NCBI RefSeq assembly: GCF_003611035.1
Contig: NZ_CP030033.1
Span: 2,914,001-2,978,000, forward strand
Source: Cryobacterium soli
Lineage (GTDB): Bacteria > Actinomycetota > Actinomycetes > Actinomycetales > Microbacteriaceae
Direction of reading: 5' to 3'
Length of the DNA: 64,000 nucleotides
Shown here: piece after piece, positions 36,205 to 44,299 of the stretch
How the letters are laid out: each line of letters starts with the position of its first letter
Numbering within the stretch: the stretch's first letter is position 1
Position numbers and translations under genes: made by a program
The notes under the pieces: generated by a model
The model's database searches: none
What the model was told of the DNA's origin: nothing
Seen by the model: only the letters and a program-made list of their open reading frames with translations

Positions 36205-36950
36205 CAGGTGCCGCCGTCGAGGGTGAGGGCCAGCGCGGCCGCCTCGGCGCGGGGGGCGTCGAGGTAGCGCCGGCCGCCGTCCCGGTAGACCAACGGATGC
36301 CCGGTGGGCAGGTTGAGCGCGTGGATGGCGGACTTGTCGAGCTGCTCGAGCACGGCGCAGTAGGCACGCAGCGAATTGCCGTGCGCCACGACCAGCACGG
36401 TTCGGGCATCCGTCAAGAGCGGTTCGACGCGTTCGGCGTGGAACTCGGCAACGCGGCCCATCACGTGACGCAGGGATTCGGTGCGGGTGAGCGCCCGGGC
36501 GGGCAGACCGCGGAACAGCTCGGTCGCGGCGAACTCGACAACCTGCTCCGCCGACATCTCGGGCGGAGCCGTGTCGACGGACCGGCGCCAGGCCAGGAAC
36601 TGGGCCTCGCCGAACTCGGCCCGCACGTCGTCTTTGTGCCGACCGGTGAGGGCGCCGTAATTACGCTCGATCAGCCGCCAGTCGATGGTGACCGCGGTCT
36701 CCGGCAGGCCCAGCTCGTCGGCGACCAGCCGGGCGGTCTGGGTGGCGCGCCGCAACGGGGAGACGAGCAGGGCATCCGGAACCAGGTCGTTGGCGGCCAG
36801 CAGGGCCGCGGCCGCGCGTGCCTCGTCGGCGCCGGGCGCTGACAGGGCGGGGTCGAGGATGCCGGTGAAGAGGCCGGCTGCGTTCGCGGTGCTCTGGCCG
36901 TGTCGCAGCAGAACGAGGGATCCGCCGCTCGGCCTGCTCGTCACGCTCAC
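36204..36950 (-). CDS. gpmA: 2,3-bisphosphoglycerate-dependent phosphoglycerate mutase
   Basis: 248 aa histidine phosphatase-fold enzyme. LLRHGQSTANAAGLFTG holds the phosphorylated His, NYGALTGRHKDD is the dPGM signature, and VVAHGNSLRAY holds the second His. It interconverts 3- and 2-phosphoglycerate, the step before enolase. Located directly behind a fluoride riboswitch and coupled to two crcB genes, it fits a role in relieving glycolysis when fluoride blocks enolase (inference). GTG 36950 is used; another GTG at 36944 is possible. A second mutase for housekeeping may exist elsewhere. Confidence 0.9.
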   Translation of the reverse strand: MSVTSRPSGGSLVLLRHGQSTANAAGLFTGILDPALSAPGADEARAAAALLAANDLVPDALLVSPLRRATQTARLVADELGLPETAVTIDWRLIERNYGALTGRHKDDVRAEFGEAQFLAWRRSVDTAPPEMSAEQVVEFAATELFRGLPARALTRTESLRHVMGRVAEFHAERVEPLLTDARTVLVVAHGNSLRAYCAVLEQLDKSAIHALNLPTGHPLVYRDGGRRYLDAPRAEAAALALTLDGGT

Positions 36951-36990
36951 CCACCAGTCTCATCGGCCGATCCGGCGCGACCAAGAAGTC

Positions 36991-37052
36991 GGTAGGAACC
37001 ATCAGCGCAAATGGCGGTTCGAGCGGGTGCTCAGGTGGGATCCATCACCACG
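36991..37052 (-). promoter_or_regulatory. Fluoride riboswitch (crcB motif)
   Basis: Read on the minus strand the conserved blocks come in order: GGTGATGGATCCCACC, AACCGCC, then GCTGATGGTTCCTACC, with the variable stem between. This is the crcB RNA consensus that binds F-. It lies 40 nt upstream of the mutase start, so it would turn on gpmA-crcB-crcB when fluoride is present. The upstream usp gene ends 17 nt before it, so its promoter is either in the end of usp or that of usp. Confidence 0.92.
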
Positions 37053-37068
37053 CAAAAGGGTACACCGC

Positions 37069-37614
37069 TCAGTCCGACTCCCACGGCAGGTCGTCGTCGA
37101 AGGACTCCGGCGCCAGGGGGATCACCACCACTGGGCGGTGCTGGTGGTGGGCCAGATTCATGGCTATGGAGCCGACGAAGAACTCCTGCAGGGTGCCCCG
37201 CACGGTTCCATCACGCGTGCCGACCACGATCATGGCGGCGCGGAGGGACTCGGCGAGCTCGCCGAGGGCGCGGGCCGGGTCGCCGCTGAGGTGGCGGATG
37301 CTCCACCGAATGGCGTGCCCGCCCAGGATGCGCGTGAGGTGCGCGGCGAGGTAGGGGTCGAAGGCGTCCGCGGGCGTGGACGGTTCGGAGGCAGCGGCTA
37401 GGTGCGGCGCATCCGTGAGGGAGTCGATGGCGGGCGGTGCGGCCGGTTGGCGGGTGGCGGCGTCGGGGTGGTGGGATCGTGGCTGCCGGCACGGGTCGGC
37501 CCAGGCGCAGACGAGTTCGGCGTCGAAGCGGGCCGCAAAAACCGCCGCCTGCAACACCACGCCGTCGGCCTGGCCGGGGTAGACGCCGACCACCACATGG
37601 GCTCGGATGCTCAT
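37069..37614 (-). CDS. Universal stress protein
   Basis: 181 aa, one UspA domain interrupted by a long Pro/Ala-rich loop (about residues 45-85). HVVVGVYPGQADGVVLQAA and the ATP-site-like end GTRDGTVRGTLQEFFVGSIA (variant of GxxGxxxxxxGS) are visible. It may be transcribed with the fluoride operon. The exact stress role is unknown. Confidence 0.85.
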   Translation of the reverse strand: MSIRAHVVVGVYPGQADGVVLQAAVFAARFDAELVCAWADPCRQPRSHHPDAATRQPAAPPAIDSLTDAPHLAAASEPSTPADAFDPYLAAHLTRILGGHAIRWSIRHLSGDPARALGELAESLRAAMIVVGTRDGTVRGTLQEFFVGSIAMNLAHHQHRPVVVIPLAPESFDDDLPWESD

Positions 37615-37689
37615 GGCGCACAGCGTGGCAGAAGACCCGGTTCGGCGGTAGGCCCCTATGCAAGAGTTGGGTGCCGTGCGGGTGGGCGA

Positions 37690-37695
37690 TATCTT
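37690..37695 (+). promoter_or_regulatory. -10 box of the RidA gene (leaderless)
   Basis: TATCTT ends exactly 7 nt before ATG 37702; GTGGGG between them is not a usable ribosome site at that distance. Confidence 0.5.
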
Positions 37696-37701
37696 GTGGG
37701 G

Positions 37702-38109
37702 ATGTCCTCAGCCGTCAGCCTGATCCGGTCCGCTGCACTCTCCAGTTCCGCCGAGTACGCCTACGCGGCCACCGCTCCGGCCGGAGCGCGGCTGATCTTC
37801 CTGGCCGGAGCGTGCCCGCTGAATCTCGACGGAAGCACGGCGGGAGTCGGCGACGTCCAGGCGCAGGCCGCGAAGGCCATGGAGAACCTCGTGATCGCTC
37901 TGGCTGCTGCCGGAGCAGGACTCGACGACGTGCTGAGCACCCGGGTGCTCGTCGCATCCGCCCGGCACAGTGATCTCGTGGACGCCTGGACGATCGTGCG
38001 CGGTGCCTTCGGGGAGCACGACGCGCCGAGCACCCTCCTGGGCGTCACCGTGCTGGGCTACACCGACCAGCTGGTGGAGATCGAAGCCGTCGCCGCGGTG
38101 CTGGACTAG
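37702..38109 (+). CDS. RidA-family (YjgF) enamine/imine deaminase-like protein
   Basis: 135 aa, matching the trimeric YjgF fold: FLAGACPLNLDG, ENLVIALAAAGAGLDDVLST, LVEIEAVAAVLD. Archetypal RidA uses an Arg near the C-terminus in the IEIEAIA region; here that residue is absent, so it belongs to another Rid subgroup and may not hydrolyse 2-aminoacrylate. It lies between unlinked genes. Confidence 0.85.
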   Translation: MSSAVSLIRSAALSSSAEYAYAATAPAGARLIFLAGACPLNLDGSTAGVGDVQAQAAKAMENLVIALAAAGAGLDDVLSTRVLVASARHSDLVDAWTIVRGAFGEHDAPSTLLGVTVLGYTDQLVEIEAVAAVLD

Positions 38110-38141
38110 GTAGCGCTCTCGTCCTCAACCGATAATCGCGC

Positions 38142-38978
38142 TCACACAGGATCTGTGCTGCGCCCTCGTCGGGTCGATGTGGCAGGTCCATCCAGGAATG
38201 CGGTGAGGGCGGTGACCCACAGATCGTGGGCTTCCAGGTGGGCATCGTGACCGCCCGCGGCCAGATCGACGTGCTGCACACGGCGACCGCGACGGAGGAA
38301 ATCGCGTTTGGCCACCGCGTCGAACATACCGTCGCGACCGAAGACGGCGAGAGTGGGCACCGCCACGGTCGTCCACTCATCCCAGCGGGCGCGGGCGTCG
38401 ACGGGTTCGATGGTCGCGATCATGATGTCGGTATCGAAGCGCCGCCAGAGTCCGTCGGGGCGACGCTCCAGGTCGTCAATCCACGCACGCGACAGGGCAG
38501 AATCGCCCAGAAAGAGCTCGGCCTCGCTCCGGTCTGCAAATGGCGTGGGCCAGGAGCCGAAGAACTGGCGCATCCCCGCCCGGCTCTCCGCGGTGCCGTC
38601 ACCGCCGACGCCGGCCTCCAGAAGAACGAGCCGATCCACGAGGTCAGGCCTGGCGGATGCGACGAGCAGTGCCGTGTGCCCTCCCATGGACTGGCCGACC
38701 AGGGCAACAGGTTCGCCGACGACCGACTCGAGCAGATGGATCACATCGGCCACGTGAGCCTCGCGCGAGACGTCGTCGGGGCGACGGGTACTCCGGCCGT
38801 GACCGCGCGCATCCATTGTCAGGACCCGATGGTGGGGGAGCGCACGCGCGGTGGCCAGCATCTCGGTGCTGCTCCCCGCCAAGCCATGCAGAAGCACGAC
38901 TGGTGACCCCGTACCCGCGGTATCGGTGACGTACAGTTCGACCGGCCCACGCCGCACGGTGAATTCCGAGGTGCCCAT
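38142..38978 (-). CDS. Alpha/beta-hydrolase
   Basis: 278 aa. Oxyanion segment VLLHGLAGSSTEM, nucleophile elbow VGQSMGGHTALL (Ser), acid Asp in FGRDGMFDAV and catalytic His in AGGHDAHLE. A soluble esterase/epoxide hydrolase-like enzyme of unknown substrate. ATG 38978 has CAGAAT 7 nt upstream on its strand, suggesting another leaderless start. Alone between convergent and same-strand neighbours. Confidence 0.88.
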   Translation of the reverse strand: MGTSEFTVRRGPVELYVTDTAGTGSPVVLLHGLAGSSTEMLATARALPHHRVLTMDARGHGRSTRRPDDVSREAHVADVIHLLESVVGEPVALVGQSMGGHTALLVASARPDLVDRLVLLEAGVGGDGTAESRAGMRQFFGSWPTPFADRSEAELFLGDSALSRAWIDDLERRPDGLWRRFDTDIMIATIEPVDARARWDEWTTVAVPTLAVFGRDGMFDAVAKRDFLRRGRRVQHVDLAAGGHDAHLEAHDLWVTALTAFLDGPATSTRRGRSTDPV

Positions 38979-38984
38979 GTGTCC

Positions 38985-38990
38985 ATTCTG
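38985..38990 (-). promoter_or_regulatory. Possible -10 box of the hydrolase gene
   Basis: CAGAAT on the minus strand ends 7 nt before ATG 38978; weaker than the TAnnnT boxes elsewhere in the window. Confidence 0.35.
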
Positions 38991-39073
38991 GGTGGCGGGG
39001 CCCGGTCGCTTCGCCGCGCCGGCGGCGAACACCAGACCAGGTGTGCCTCTGGCGGCAGGAACGTATCGCCTGC

Positions 39074-39418
39074 TTACGGGACGGGCGGTGGCGCGGTGGG
39101 GATGGCGTCGACGCGCGACGAGTCGGCCAGGTCCTGCAGTGCGGCGAGGTGCCGGTCGAAGGCTAGGCGGCCCGTGCCGGTCAGCGACACGTTCGTGCGG
39201 CGGCGTGAATCCGGTCGGTCCGGGGACGTCTCCTTCGACGTGGCGACGTAGCCGAGATCGACCAGGTTCTTGACGGTCTTGGAAAGATTCGCCTCGCTGA
39301 CTGCCAGGGTCGCCGTGATGGTCGAGAATTCGGCATAGTCCACCGGCCGGAGCAACGCGCAGAGTCGCAGCCGGGTGGGCGCGTGGATGGACTCGTCGAA
39401 GCGTGCGTCAGAGCCCAC
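39074..39418 (-). CDS. Winged-helix (MarR/HTH_34 type) regulator
   Basis: 114 aa. LRLCALLRPVDYAEFSTITATLAVSEANLS and KTVKNLVDLGYVAT form a winged helix; DSRRRTNVSLTGTGRLAFDRHLAAL is the following wing and helix. It controls an unknown target, most likely the membrane-protein gene that precedes it and overlaps its start by 11 nt. Confidence 0.82.
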   Translation of the reverse strand: MGSDARFDESIHAPTRLRLCALLRPVDYAEFSTITATLAVSEANLSKTVKNLVDLGYVATSKETSPDRPDSRRRTNVSLTGTGRLAFDRHLAALQDLADSSRVDAIPTAPPPVP

Positions 39419-39875
39419 GCTGCAACTCCGCTGCGTAGATTCGGTCGTAGAGCAAGCCGCCCGGGAACATGGTCAGGAAGCCGATTGCCGCGGTCGCGAT
39501 CACCCAGGCCGGCTGGTCGATTGTGGTGGCAAGGGACGACGCGGCGAGCATCGCCAGCACCACCGCACCCATCCCGATCAGGATCAGCAGGCTGCGTGGC
39601 CCGGGAACCCGGTTGGTGGACAGGCCGGTTTGCTTCTTGTAGGCGTATTCGAGGGCGACGGCGACGGCGCAGGCGCCAGCGATGAGTACCAGCATCCAGA
39701 CCGGATCGGCGATCACGGGCGACGCGACGATACCGGCGGTGGACAGCCCCAGAATCGGGTACATCCATCCCGGTGCCTTCGCCCGCACAGCGAGTTGCCG
39801 CCTATCCGCCGCGATCGCGTTGAGGGACGCTTGGGCACCCGTTGGATTTTCCCGGCCAATCGGATTACTTTCCAT
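39408..39875 (-). CDS. Membrane protein paired with winged-helix regulator
   Basis: 155 aa, four predicted membrane helices (YPILGLSTAGIVASPVIA, VWMLVLIAGACAVAVALEYA, LLILIGMGAVVLAMLAASSL, AWVIATAAIGFLTMFPGG). First gene of a two-gene unit with the regulator. Function unknown. ATG 39875 (MESNPIGREN) is the first plausible start. Confidence 0.75.
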   Translation of the reverse strand: MESNPIGRENPTGAQASLNAIAADRRQLAVRAKAPGWMYPILGLSTAGIVASPVIADPVWMLVLIAGACAVAVALEYAYKKQTGLSTNRVPGPRSLLILIGMGAVVLAMLAASSLATTIDQPAWVIATAAIGFLTMFPGGLLYDRIYAAELQRGL

Positions 39876-40001
39876 GTGGTTGAGTCTTTCACTTGCCAAC
39901 GAGTTATGCAACCGTGGAGGGTTCGGGTTGTGGGACGCTGGGCGCATGGGGGAATATACGTCGGCGTGCCGACTCTGCCGGGCTGGTGCGAGGCGTCCGC
40001 T

Positions 40002-41579
40002 GTGAGCGTGCGACGTTCGATCGGATCGATGATGGTCGCGACCTTCGTGTCGCGGGGCCTGGGGTTCGTGAAGACGATGCTGCTCGTCGCTGCCATCGGC
40101 GCGACGAGCGCTTACGCGGGCGGCCAGGCCTTCGAGACCGCGAACACGGCCCCCACGTATCTCTTCGCGCTGATCGCCGGCGGTGTGCTCGGTGCGGTGC
40201 TCGTGCCCCAGATCGTGCGGAACCTGGACGCCGGTCCCGTCGGCCGGGAGAACACCGATCGGCTGCTCACCGTGGTGCTCGTGGGCGGCGCCGCCGCCAC
40301 GTTGCTGCTCACCCTGTGCGCCCCGGCCATCGTGGGGATCTATACGGTCGGTTGGTCGGACGAGTGGCGCACCCTCGCGACCTCGATGGCTTACTGGTGC
40401 CTGCCGCAGGTGTTCTTCCTGATCGCTTTCGCCGTGCTGTCCCAGATGTTGAACGCCCGCGGCGTGTTCGGCGCCCCCGCGTGGGCACCCGCGGTCTCCA
40501 ATCTGATCGGCATCGCCGGCATCCTGGTGTTCCTCCTGGCACTGCCGTCCGGGCTGGATGACGCCGCGTCGTGGAGCCCCCTCATGATCGCGGTGCTCGC
40601 AGGCTCCGCCACCCTCGCCATCGCGGTGCAGGCGCTGCTCCTGATCATTCCGCTGCGCCGGATCGGGTTCCGGATGCGATTCCGCTGGGGATTCGGCGGG
40701 CTCGGTCAGATGTCGACCCTGGCCGGCTGGACGCTGCTCGGCGTCGTGGCCGGCCAAGCTGCGTATCTGGTCACCGCCAACGTCGCCAACAACGCGGGGC
40801 AGACCCTCTACGGATTGCACGTGGAAGGCGCCAGCCTGAACTCGCTCTCGACTGCGTACCTCCTCGTGCTGTTGCCGCACGGCATCGTCACGGTATCCCT
40901 GACCACGGCGCTCTATACCCGGATGAGCGGACTGGCCGGGCGGAACGATCTGGCCGAGACCGACAAGCTGTCGTCGGTGGCGACCCGGCCGGTCGCCTAT
41001 GTGTCGATCGCCGCCGCTGCCCTGTTCGTGGCCGTGGGGCCGCTGCTCACCCAGCTGATTTTCAGTAGCGCGGTCGTCGGGCACGTTCTCGCGGTGCTGT
41101 CACTCGGGCTGGTGGGCTTCAGTCAGGCGTACGTGCTCAACCGCACGTCCTTCGCGCTGCAGGATGCCCGGGGGCCGTTTTGCACCCAACTCGTCATCGC
41201 CGGGCTCTCCGCGGCCGGATCGGCGGCGGCACTGCTGCTCCCCCCGGAGTTCACCGTGCTCGGCATCGCGGCGGGCATCTCCGTCGCCAACCTCGCCGGC
41301 TGGCTCACCGCTCACCTCGCGCTCCGACGGTCATTCCGGATGCGCGGCCACCTGCCCGCGAGACGTCCGCACGAGGCCTTGTACTACCTGCGCCTTTTCG
41401 CCGCCGCCGCGGTCAGCGCCGGGGCCGGGTCGATCCTGCTCTCGGTCGTCGGCACTCCGGCTGGCTTCGTCGCCCGGGCCGCGCTGCTTGCGGGGGCGGG
41501 CGCCGGGGTCGCCGGCATTTTCGCGGGTTTTGCCCGGCTGCTCGGCGATCGCAGCTGGGACGGCATCCGCCGGCGGTGA
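40002..41579 (+). CDS. MurJ/MviN-type lipid II flippase family protein
   Basis: 525 aa, about 14 membrane helices, MOP-superfamily fold. SMMVATFVSRGLGFVKTMLL is the MviN opening (Arg in SRGLG), with AFETANTAPTYLFALIAGGVLGAVLVP following and conserved Arg-rich loops. MurJ moves lipid II across the membrane for peptidoglycan synthesis; this copy could also transport another polyprenyl-linked precursor. The start is uncertain: GTG 40002 begins directly at the fold; in-frame GTG 39966 or ATG 39906 would lengthen it. Confidence 0.85.
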   Translation: MSVRRSIGSMMVATFVSRGLGFVKTMLLVAAIGATSAYAGGQAFETANTAPTYLFALIAGGVLGAVLVPQIVRNLDAGPVGRENTDRLLTVVLVGGAAATLLLTLCAPAIVGIYTVGWSDEWRTLATSMAYWCLPQVFFLIAFAVLSQMLNARGVFGAPAWAPAVSNLIGIAGILVFLLALPSGLDDAASWSPLMIAVLAGSATLAIAVQALLLIIPLRRIGFRMRFRWGFGGLGQMSTLAGWTLLGVVAGQAAYLVTANVANNAGQTLYGLHVEGASLNSLSTAYLLVLLPHGIVTVSLTTALYTRMSGLAGRNDLAETDKLSSVATRPVAYVSIAAAALFVAVGPLLTQLIFSSAVVGHVLAVLSLGLVGFSQAYVLNRTSFALQDARGPFCTQLVIAGLSAAGSAAALLLPPEFTVLGIAAGISVANLAGWLTAHLALRRSFRMRGHLPARRPHEALYYLRLFAAAAVSAGAGSILLSVVGTPAGFVARAALLAGAGAGVAGIFAGFARLLGDRSWDGIRRR

Positions 41580-41581
41580 GA

Positions 41582-42436
41582 CTACCCCGGAACCGGCAGG
41601 ATCACGCCGACGGGTTCGCGCTTCTCGGCCTGGAAACGGTCCTCGGTGCGGCCCACGGCCCAGTAGCCCGAGAGGGAGAGTTCGGACTTGTGCACCCCGC
41701 GCCCGGCGAACACCTCGCGCAGCCCCTTCATGGCGGAGCGCTCGCCGTGGGCGAAGATCTGCGGGCGGCCGGACAGCCAGGTGGCCGCATCCACCTCTCG
41801 CACCAGGATGGCAAGGTCGTCGCCGAACAGCCAGCGAACCTGCACCGCCGCCGGGGCGTCGAGGGCGAGGACCTCGCTGGCATCGGGCACCTGGATGAAC
41901 GCGAGGCCCGACGCGGTGGCGGGCAACGCGGCCAGGGCCGAGGCGATGGCCGGCAGCGCCGACTGGTCGCCGGCGAACAGGTGCCAGTCGGATGCCGGAT
42001 CGGGCGCGTAGCCGCCGCCGGGGGCGGAGAGGGTGAGGAGGTCGCCGGGCTGGGCGGCGTTCGCCCACGGGCCGGCCAGTCCGGTGTCGCCGTGCACGAC
42101 GAAGTCGATGGTGAGCGTGCGAGCTTCCGCGTCGACGGCCCTGACGGTGTACGTGCGGGTAACGGGCAGGTCGTCCGGAGCCAGCGTCTGGCGCAGCACG
42201 GTGAGATCGAAGGGAGCAGTGAGGCCCAGTTCGGGCTTGGTGAAGTAGATCTTCACGTATTTGTCGGTGGAATCGTTGGTGACGAAGTCGTCGAACTCGT
42301 CCCCGGAGAGCACGATCCGCACCAGGTGTGCGCTGAGCTGTTCCCGCCGCACGACCTGGAGGGTGATCTGCGGCCGGGCGGCCCGGGCGGGAGCGATCCG
42401 GGTGGCGGGCGTGGGTGTGGCGGTGGGGGAAGTCAT
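41582..42436 (-). CDS. Siderophore-interacting protein (FAD-dependent ferric reductase)
   Basis: 284 aa. FAD-binding domain with VTRTYTVRAVDAEARTLTI (RxYT motif) and TGLAGPWANAAQPGDLL; the C-terminal SIP domain has HLFAGDQSALPAIASALA and GYWAVGRTED. It reduces Fe(III)-siderophore in the cytoplasm to release iron. The upstream iron box (42448-42466) indicates control by a DtxR/IdeR repressor. Confidence 0.92.
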   Translation of the reverse strand: MTSPTATPTPATRIAPARAARPQITLQVVRREQLSAHLVRIVLSGDEFDDFVTNDSTDKYVKIYFTKPELGLTAPFDLTVLRQTLAPDDLPVTRTYTVRAVDAEARTLTIDFVVHGDTGLAGPWANAAQPGDLLTLSAPGGGYAPDPASDWHLFAGDQSALPAIASALAALPATASGLAFIQVPDASEVLALDAPAAVQVRWLFGDDLAILVREVDAATWLSGRPQIFAHGERSAMKGLREVFAGRGVHKSELSLSGYWAVGRTEDRFQAEKREPVGVILPVPG

Positions 42437-42447
42437 CACCTTCGACC

Positions 42448-42466
42448 CTAGGTTAGGCAACCCTCA
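42448..42466. promoter_or_regulatory. DtxR/IdeR-type iron box
   Basis: CTAGGTTAGGCAACCCTCA matches 15 of 19 positions of TTAGGTTAGGCTAACCTAA. It ends 12 nt upstream of the siderophore-interacting protein start on the minus strand, where a repressor would block transcription when iron is plentiful. Confidence 0.82.
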
Positions 42467-42475
42467 CTTGGCAAT

Positions 42476-42511
42476 GGCGGGGTGCACCACGACGGCGGGG
42501 TGCACCACGAC
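42476..42511. repeat. 18-bp tandem duplication
   Basis: GGCGGGGTGCACCACGAC twice in a row, then a third partial unit (GGCGGG). GTGCACCAC contains a GTGCAC palindrome. It lies in the 270-nt non-coding gap between the SIP and SRPBCC genes. Confidence 0.6.
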
Positions 42512-42706
42512 GGCGGGTACCGCGCCGGCGAGAGTCACACTGGTGGTCGCCGGCACCCAGGTCACGCCGGTGGCCAGCGGTGCGCATTGAGCCGGTGAAC
42601 ACGGGTCCAGTTCGGTTACTATTCCGTCACCAGTATTCGGCGGACTGGCGTTTGTCGGTCCAGCCGGCACCTGCGCATCGACCGACTGTCAGAAGGGTTC
42701 ACTCAT

Positions 42707-43114
42707 ATGACCGACTACACCGCGACCATCGACCTTCCCCAGTCGCTGGATGATTCGTTCGCTTTCATAGCCGACCCCCGCAACCTCCCGTACTACTTTC
42801 CCCGCATCACCTCGGCCGAGCTCGTGGGGCCCGAGCTGGTGCGCACGACCGCGGTCATCGATCCGGACGGTGCCGATGACGACAGCGGTGAGCCGGTCAC
42901 TGCCGACGCCTGGTTCCGTTCCGACCCCACCAGCCACGGCATCTCGTGGGGCTCGCCCGACAACGACGAGTACCACGGCCGACTCAGCGCCGAAGAAAGC
43001 GACGATGTCACTCGCCTGAACCTCACCCTCACGACGTCGGCGAGCTACCCGGGAATCCAGGACAGTCTCGACGAGGCGTTGAGATCGATCGCGGCCAAGC
43101 TCGCCGACGGTTAG
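42707..43114 (+). CDS. SRPBCC-family protein
   Basis: 135 aa polyketide-cyclase/START-like fold (TATIDLPQSLDDSFAFIADP, NLPYYFPRI, DSLDEALRSIAAKLADG). Probably binds a hydrophobic ligand; no catalytic motif evident. Good ribosome site AGAAGGG at 42691-42697. Followed 7 nt later by the YdeI-like gene, probably co-transcribed. Confidence 0.8.
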   Translation: MTDYTATIDLPQSLDDSFAFIADPRNLPYYFPRITSAELVGPELVRTTAVIDPDGADDDSGEPVTADAWFRSDPTSHGISWGSPDNDEYHGRLSAEESDDVTRLNLTLTTSASYPGIQDSLDEALRSIAAKLADG

Positions 43115-43121
43115 GCGACTA

Positions 43122-43733
43122 GTGGCTGCCCCCGCCACCGCACCGCGGGTCCATGCGGAGACTCGCGGTCAGTGGCGCGGTTGGCTGATCGCACACCACG
43201 AACACGAAAAAGCCGTCTGGCTGGTGTCGTGGAAGAAAGCCACGGGCAGGCCCTCGGTCAGTTACGACGATGCCGTCTCAGAGGCTCTGTGCGTGGGCTG
43301 GGTGGACAGCAAACCGCAGAAACTCGACGAGGAGCGAACGATGCTCTATTTCTCTCCACGAAAACCGACGAGTGCCTGGTCCCGGCCGAACAAGATCCGG
43401 GTGGAAACGCTCCGTGCAGCCGGACTCCTGCTTCCCGCCGGTGAAGCGGTGATCGCGCAAGCGATCAACAACGGCTCGTGGACGCTGCTCGATGATGTCG
43501 AGGACCTGATTGTTCCAGCGGACCTCGACGAGGCGTTCGGCGAGAAGCCTCCCGCACGGGCGAACTGGGACCGGTTTCCCCCGTCCGCCCGCCGCGGCAT
43601 CCTCGAATGGATCGTCCAGGCCAAACGTCCCCAAACCCGAGCCGCCCGGATCCTCGAAACGGCAGAGCGCGCCTCCCGAAACGAACGCGCAGCCCAATGG
43701 AGCAGGACGACCGACGGCGGAGGCGCCGCCTGA
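43122..43733 (+). CDS. YdeI/OmpD-associated family protein
   Basis: 203 aa. WLIAHHEHEKAVWLVSWKKA, SYDDAVSEALCVGWVDS, SPRKPTSAWSRPNKIRVETL and the Arg/Lys-rich C-terminal helix are the YdeI/bacteriocin-protection family hallmarks. Function in actinobacteria is unknown. GTG start at 43122, 7 nt after the SRPBCC stop. Confidence 0.85.
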   Translation: MAAPATAPRVHAETRGQWRGWLIAHHEHEKAVWLVSWKKATGRPSVSYDDAVSEALCVGWVDSKPQKLDEERTMLYFSPRKPTSAWSRPNKIRVETLRAAGLLLPAGEAVIAQAINNGSWTLLDDVEDLIVPADLDEAFGEKPPARANWDRFPPSARRGILEWIVQAKRPQTRAARILETAERASRNERAAQWSRTTDGGGAA

Positions 43734-43744
43734 GTACACCTCCG

Positions 43745-44299
43745 CTAGAGGTCGGGTCGTTCGGCCAGCAGCCGGAGGCTCTCGAGTTCGGTGCCGAGGT
43801 CGCCGGCATCGAGGGCGCCGGCGATCGCGGCCAGCGAGAGGCCCTCGATGCGGCGCACGATGTGGCGGGCGAGGTAGTCGCGTTCTGTGTCACTCACAGC
43901 GTGGGGGAGGAGGGCGGATATGGCTTCGGCGCCGTTCTGGAAACGGGTCTGGAGGATATCGCGGCGTCGCACGGGATCCAAGCCGAGGATGTATTCGTAA
44001 ACCACAGGCCGCAGGGTCTGCTGCACGTCAGACAGGGCCGTGCGTTGTTCTGCGAGGAAGTCAGCGAATCCGGTCGGCCCGGAGTGCACCACATCCGCCG
44101 ACCGCTCGTGCTCCAGAAGGTCGAACAGGATCTCCTCGGTCGACCCGTACTGGTAGTAAAGGCCTCCGCGGGAGATACCGGCACTCACCCGGATGTGGTC
44201 CATCGTCGTCGCCGTGAAGCCGCGCTCCTTGAATTCGGCTGTTGCTGCGCGACGAATGCGCTCCCGTGCGCGTGCCGAGGTGGCGCTGATGTCCGTCAT
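43745..44299 (-). CDS. TetR-family regulator
   Basis: 184 aa. RIRRAATAEFKERGFTATTMDHIRVSAGISRGGLYYQYGSTEEILF is the TetR domain; helical ligand domain follows. Coupled by ATGA to the reductase-like gene upstream of it, so it probably regulates that operon through the perfect palindrome at 45282-45301. Confidence 0.88.
   Translation of the reverse strand: MTDISATSARARERIRRAATAEFKERGFTATTMDHIRVSAGISRGGLYYQYGSTEEILFDLLEHERSADVVHSGPTGFADFLAEQRTALSDVQQTLRPVVYEYILGLDPVRRRDILQTRFQNGAEAISALLPHAVSDTERDYLARHIVRRIEGLSLAAIAGALDAGDLGTELESLRLLAERPDL

Noticed and set aside
36661..37002. A 113-residue frame covering the fluoride riboswitch
   Set aside because: It is an out-of-frame shadow of gpmA; the conserved RNA blocks explain the sequence better.
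39375..40001. N-terminal extension of the MurJ-like protein
   Set aside because: The extension is antisense to the membrane protein and regulator genes at 39074-39875 and lacks hydrophobic helices.
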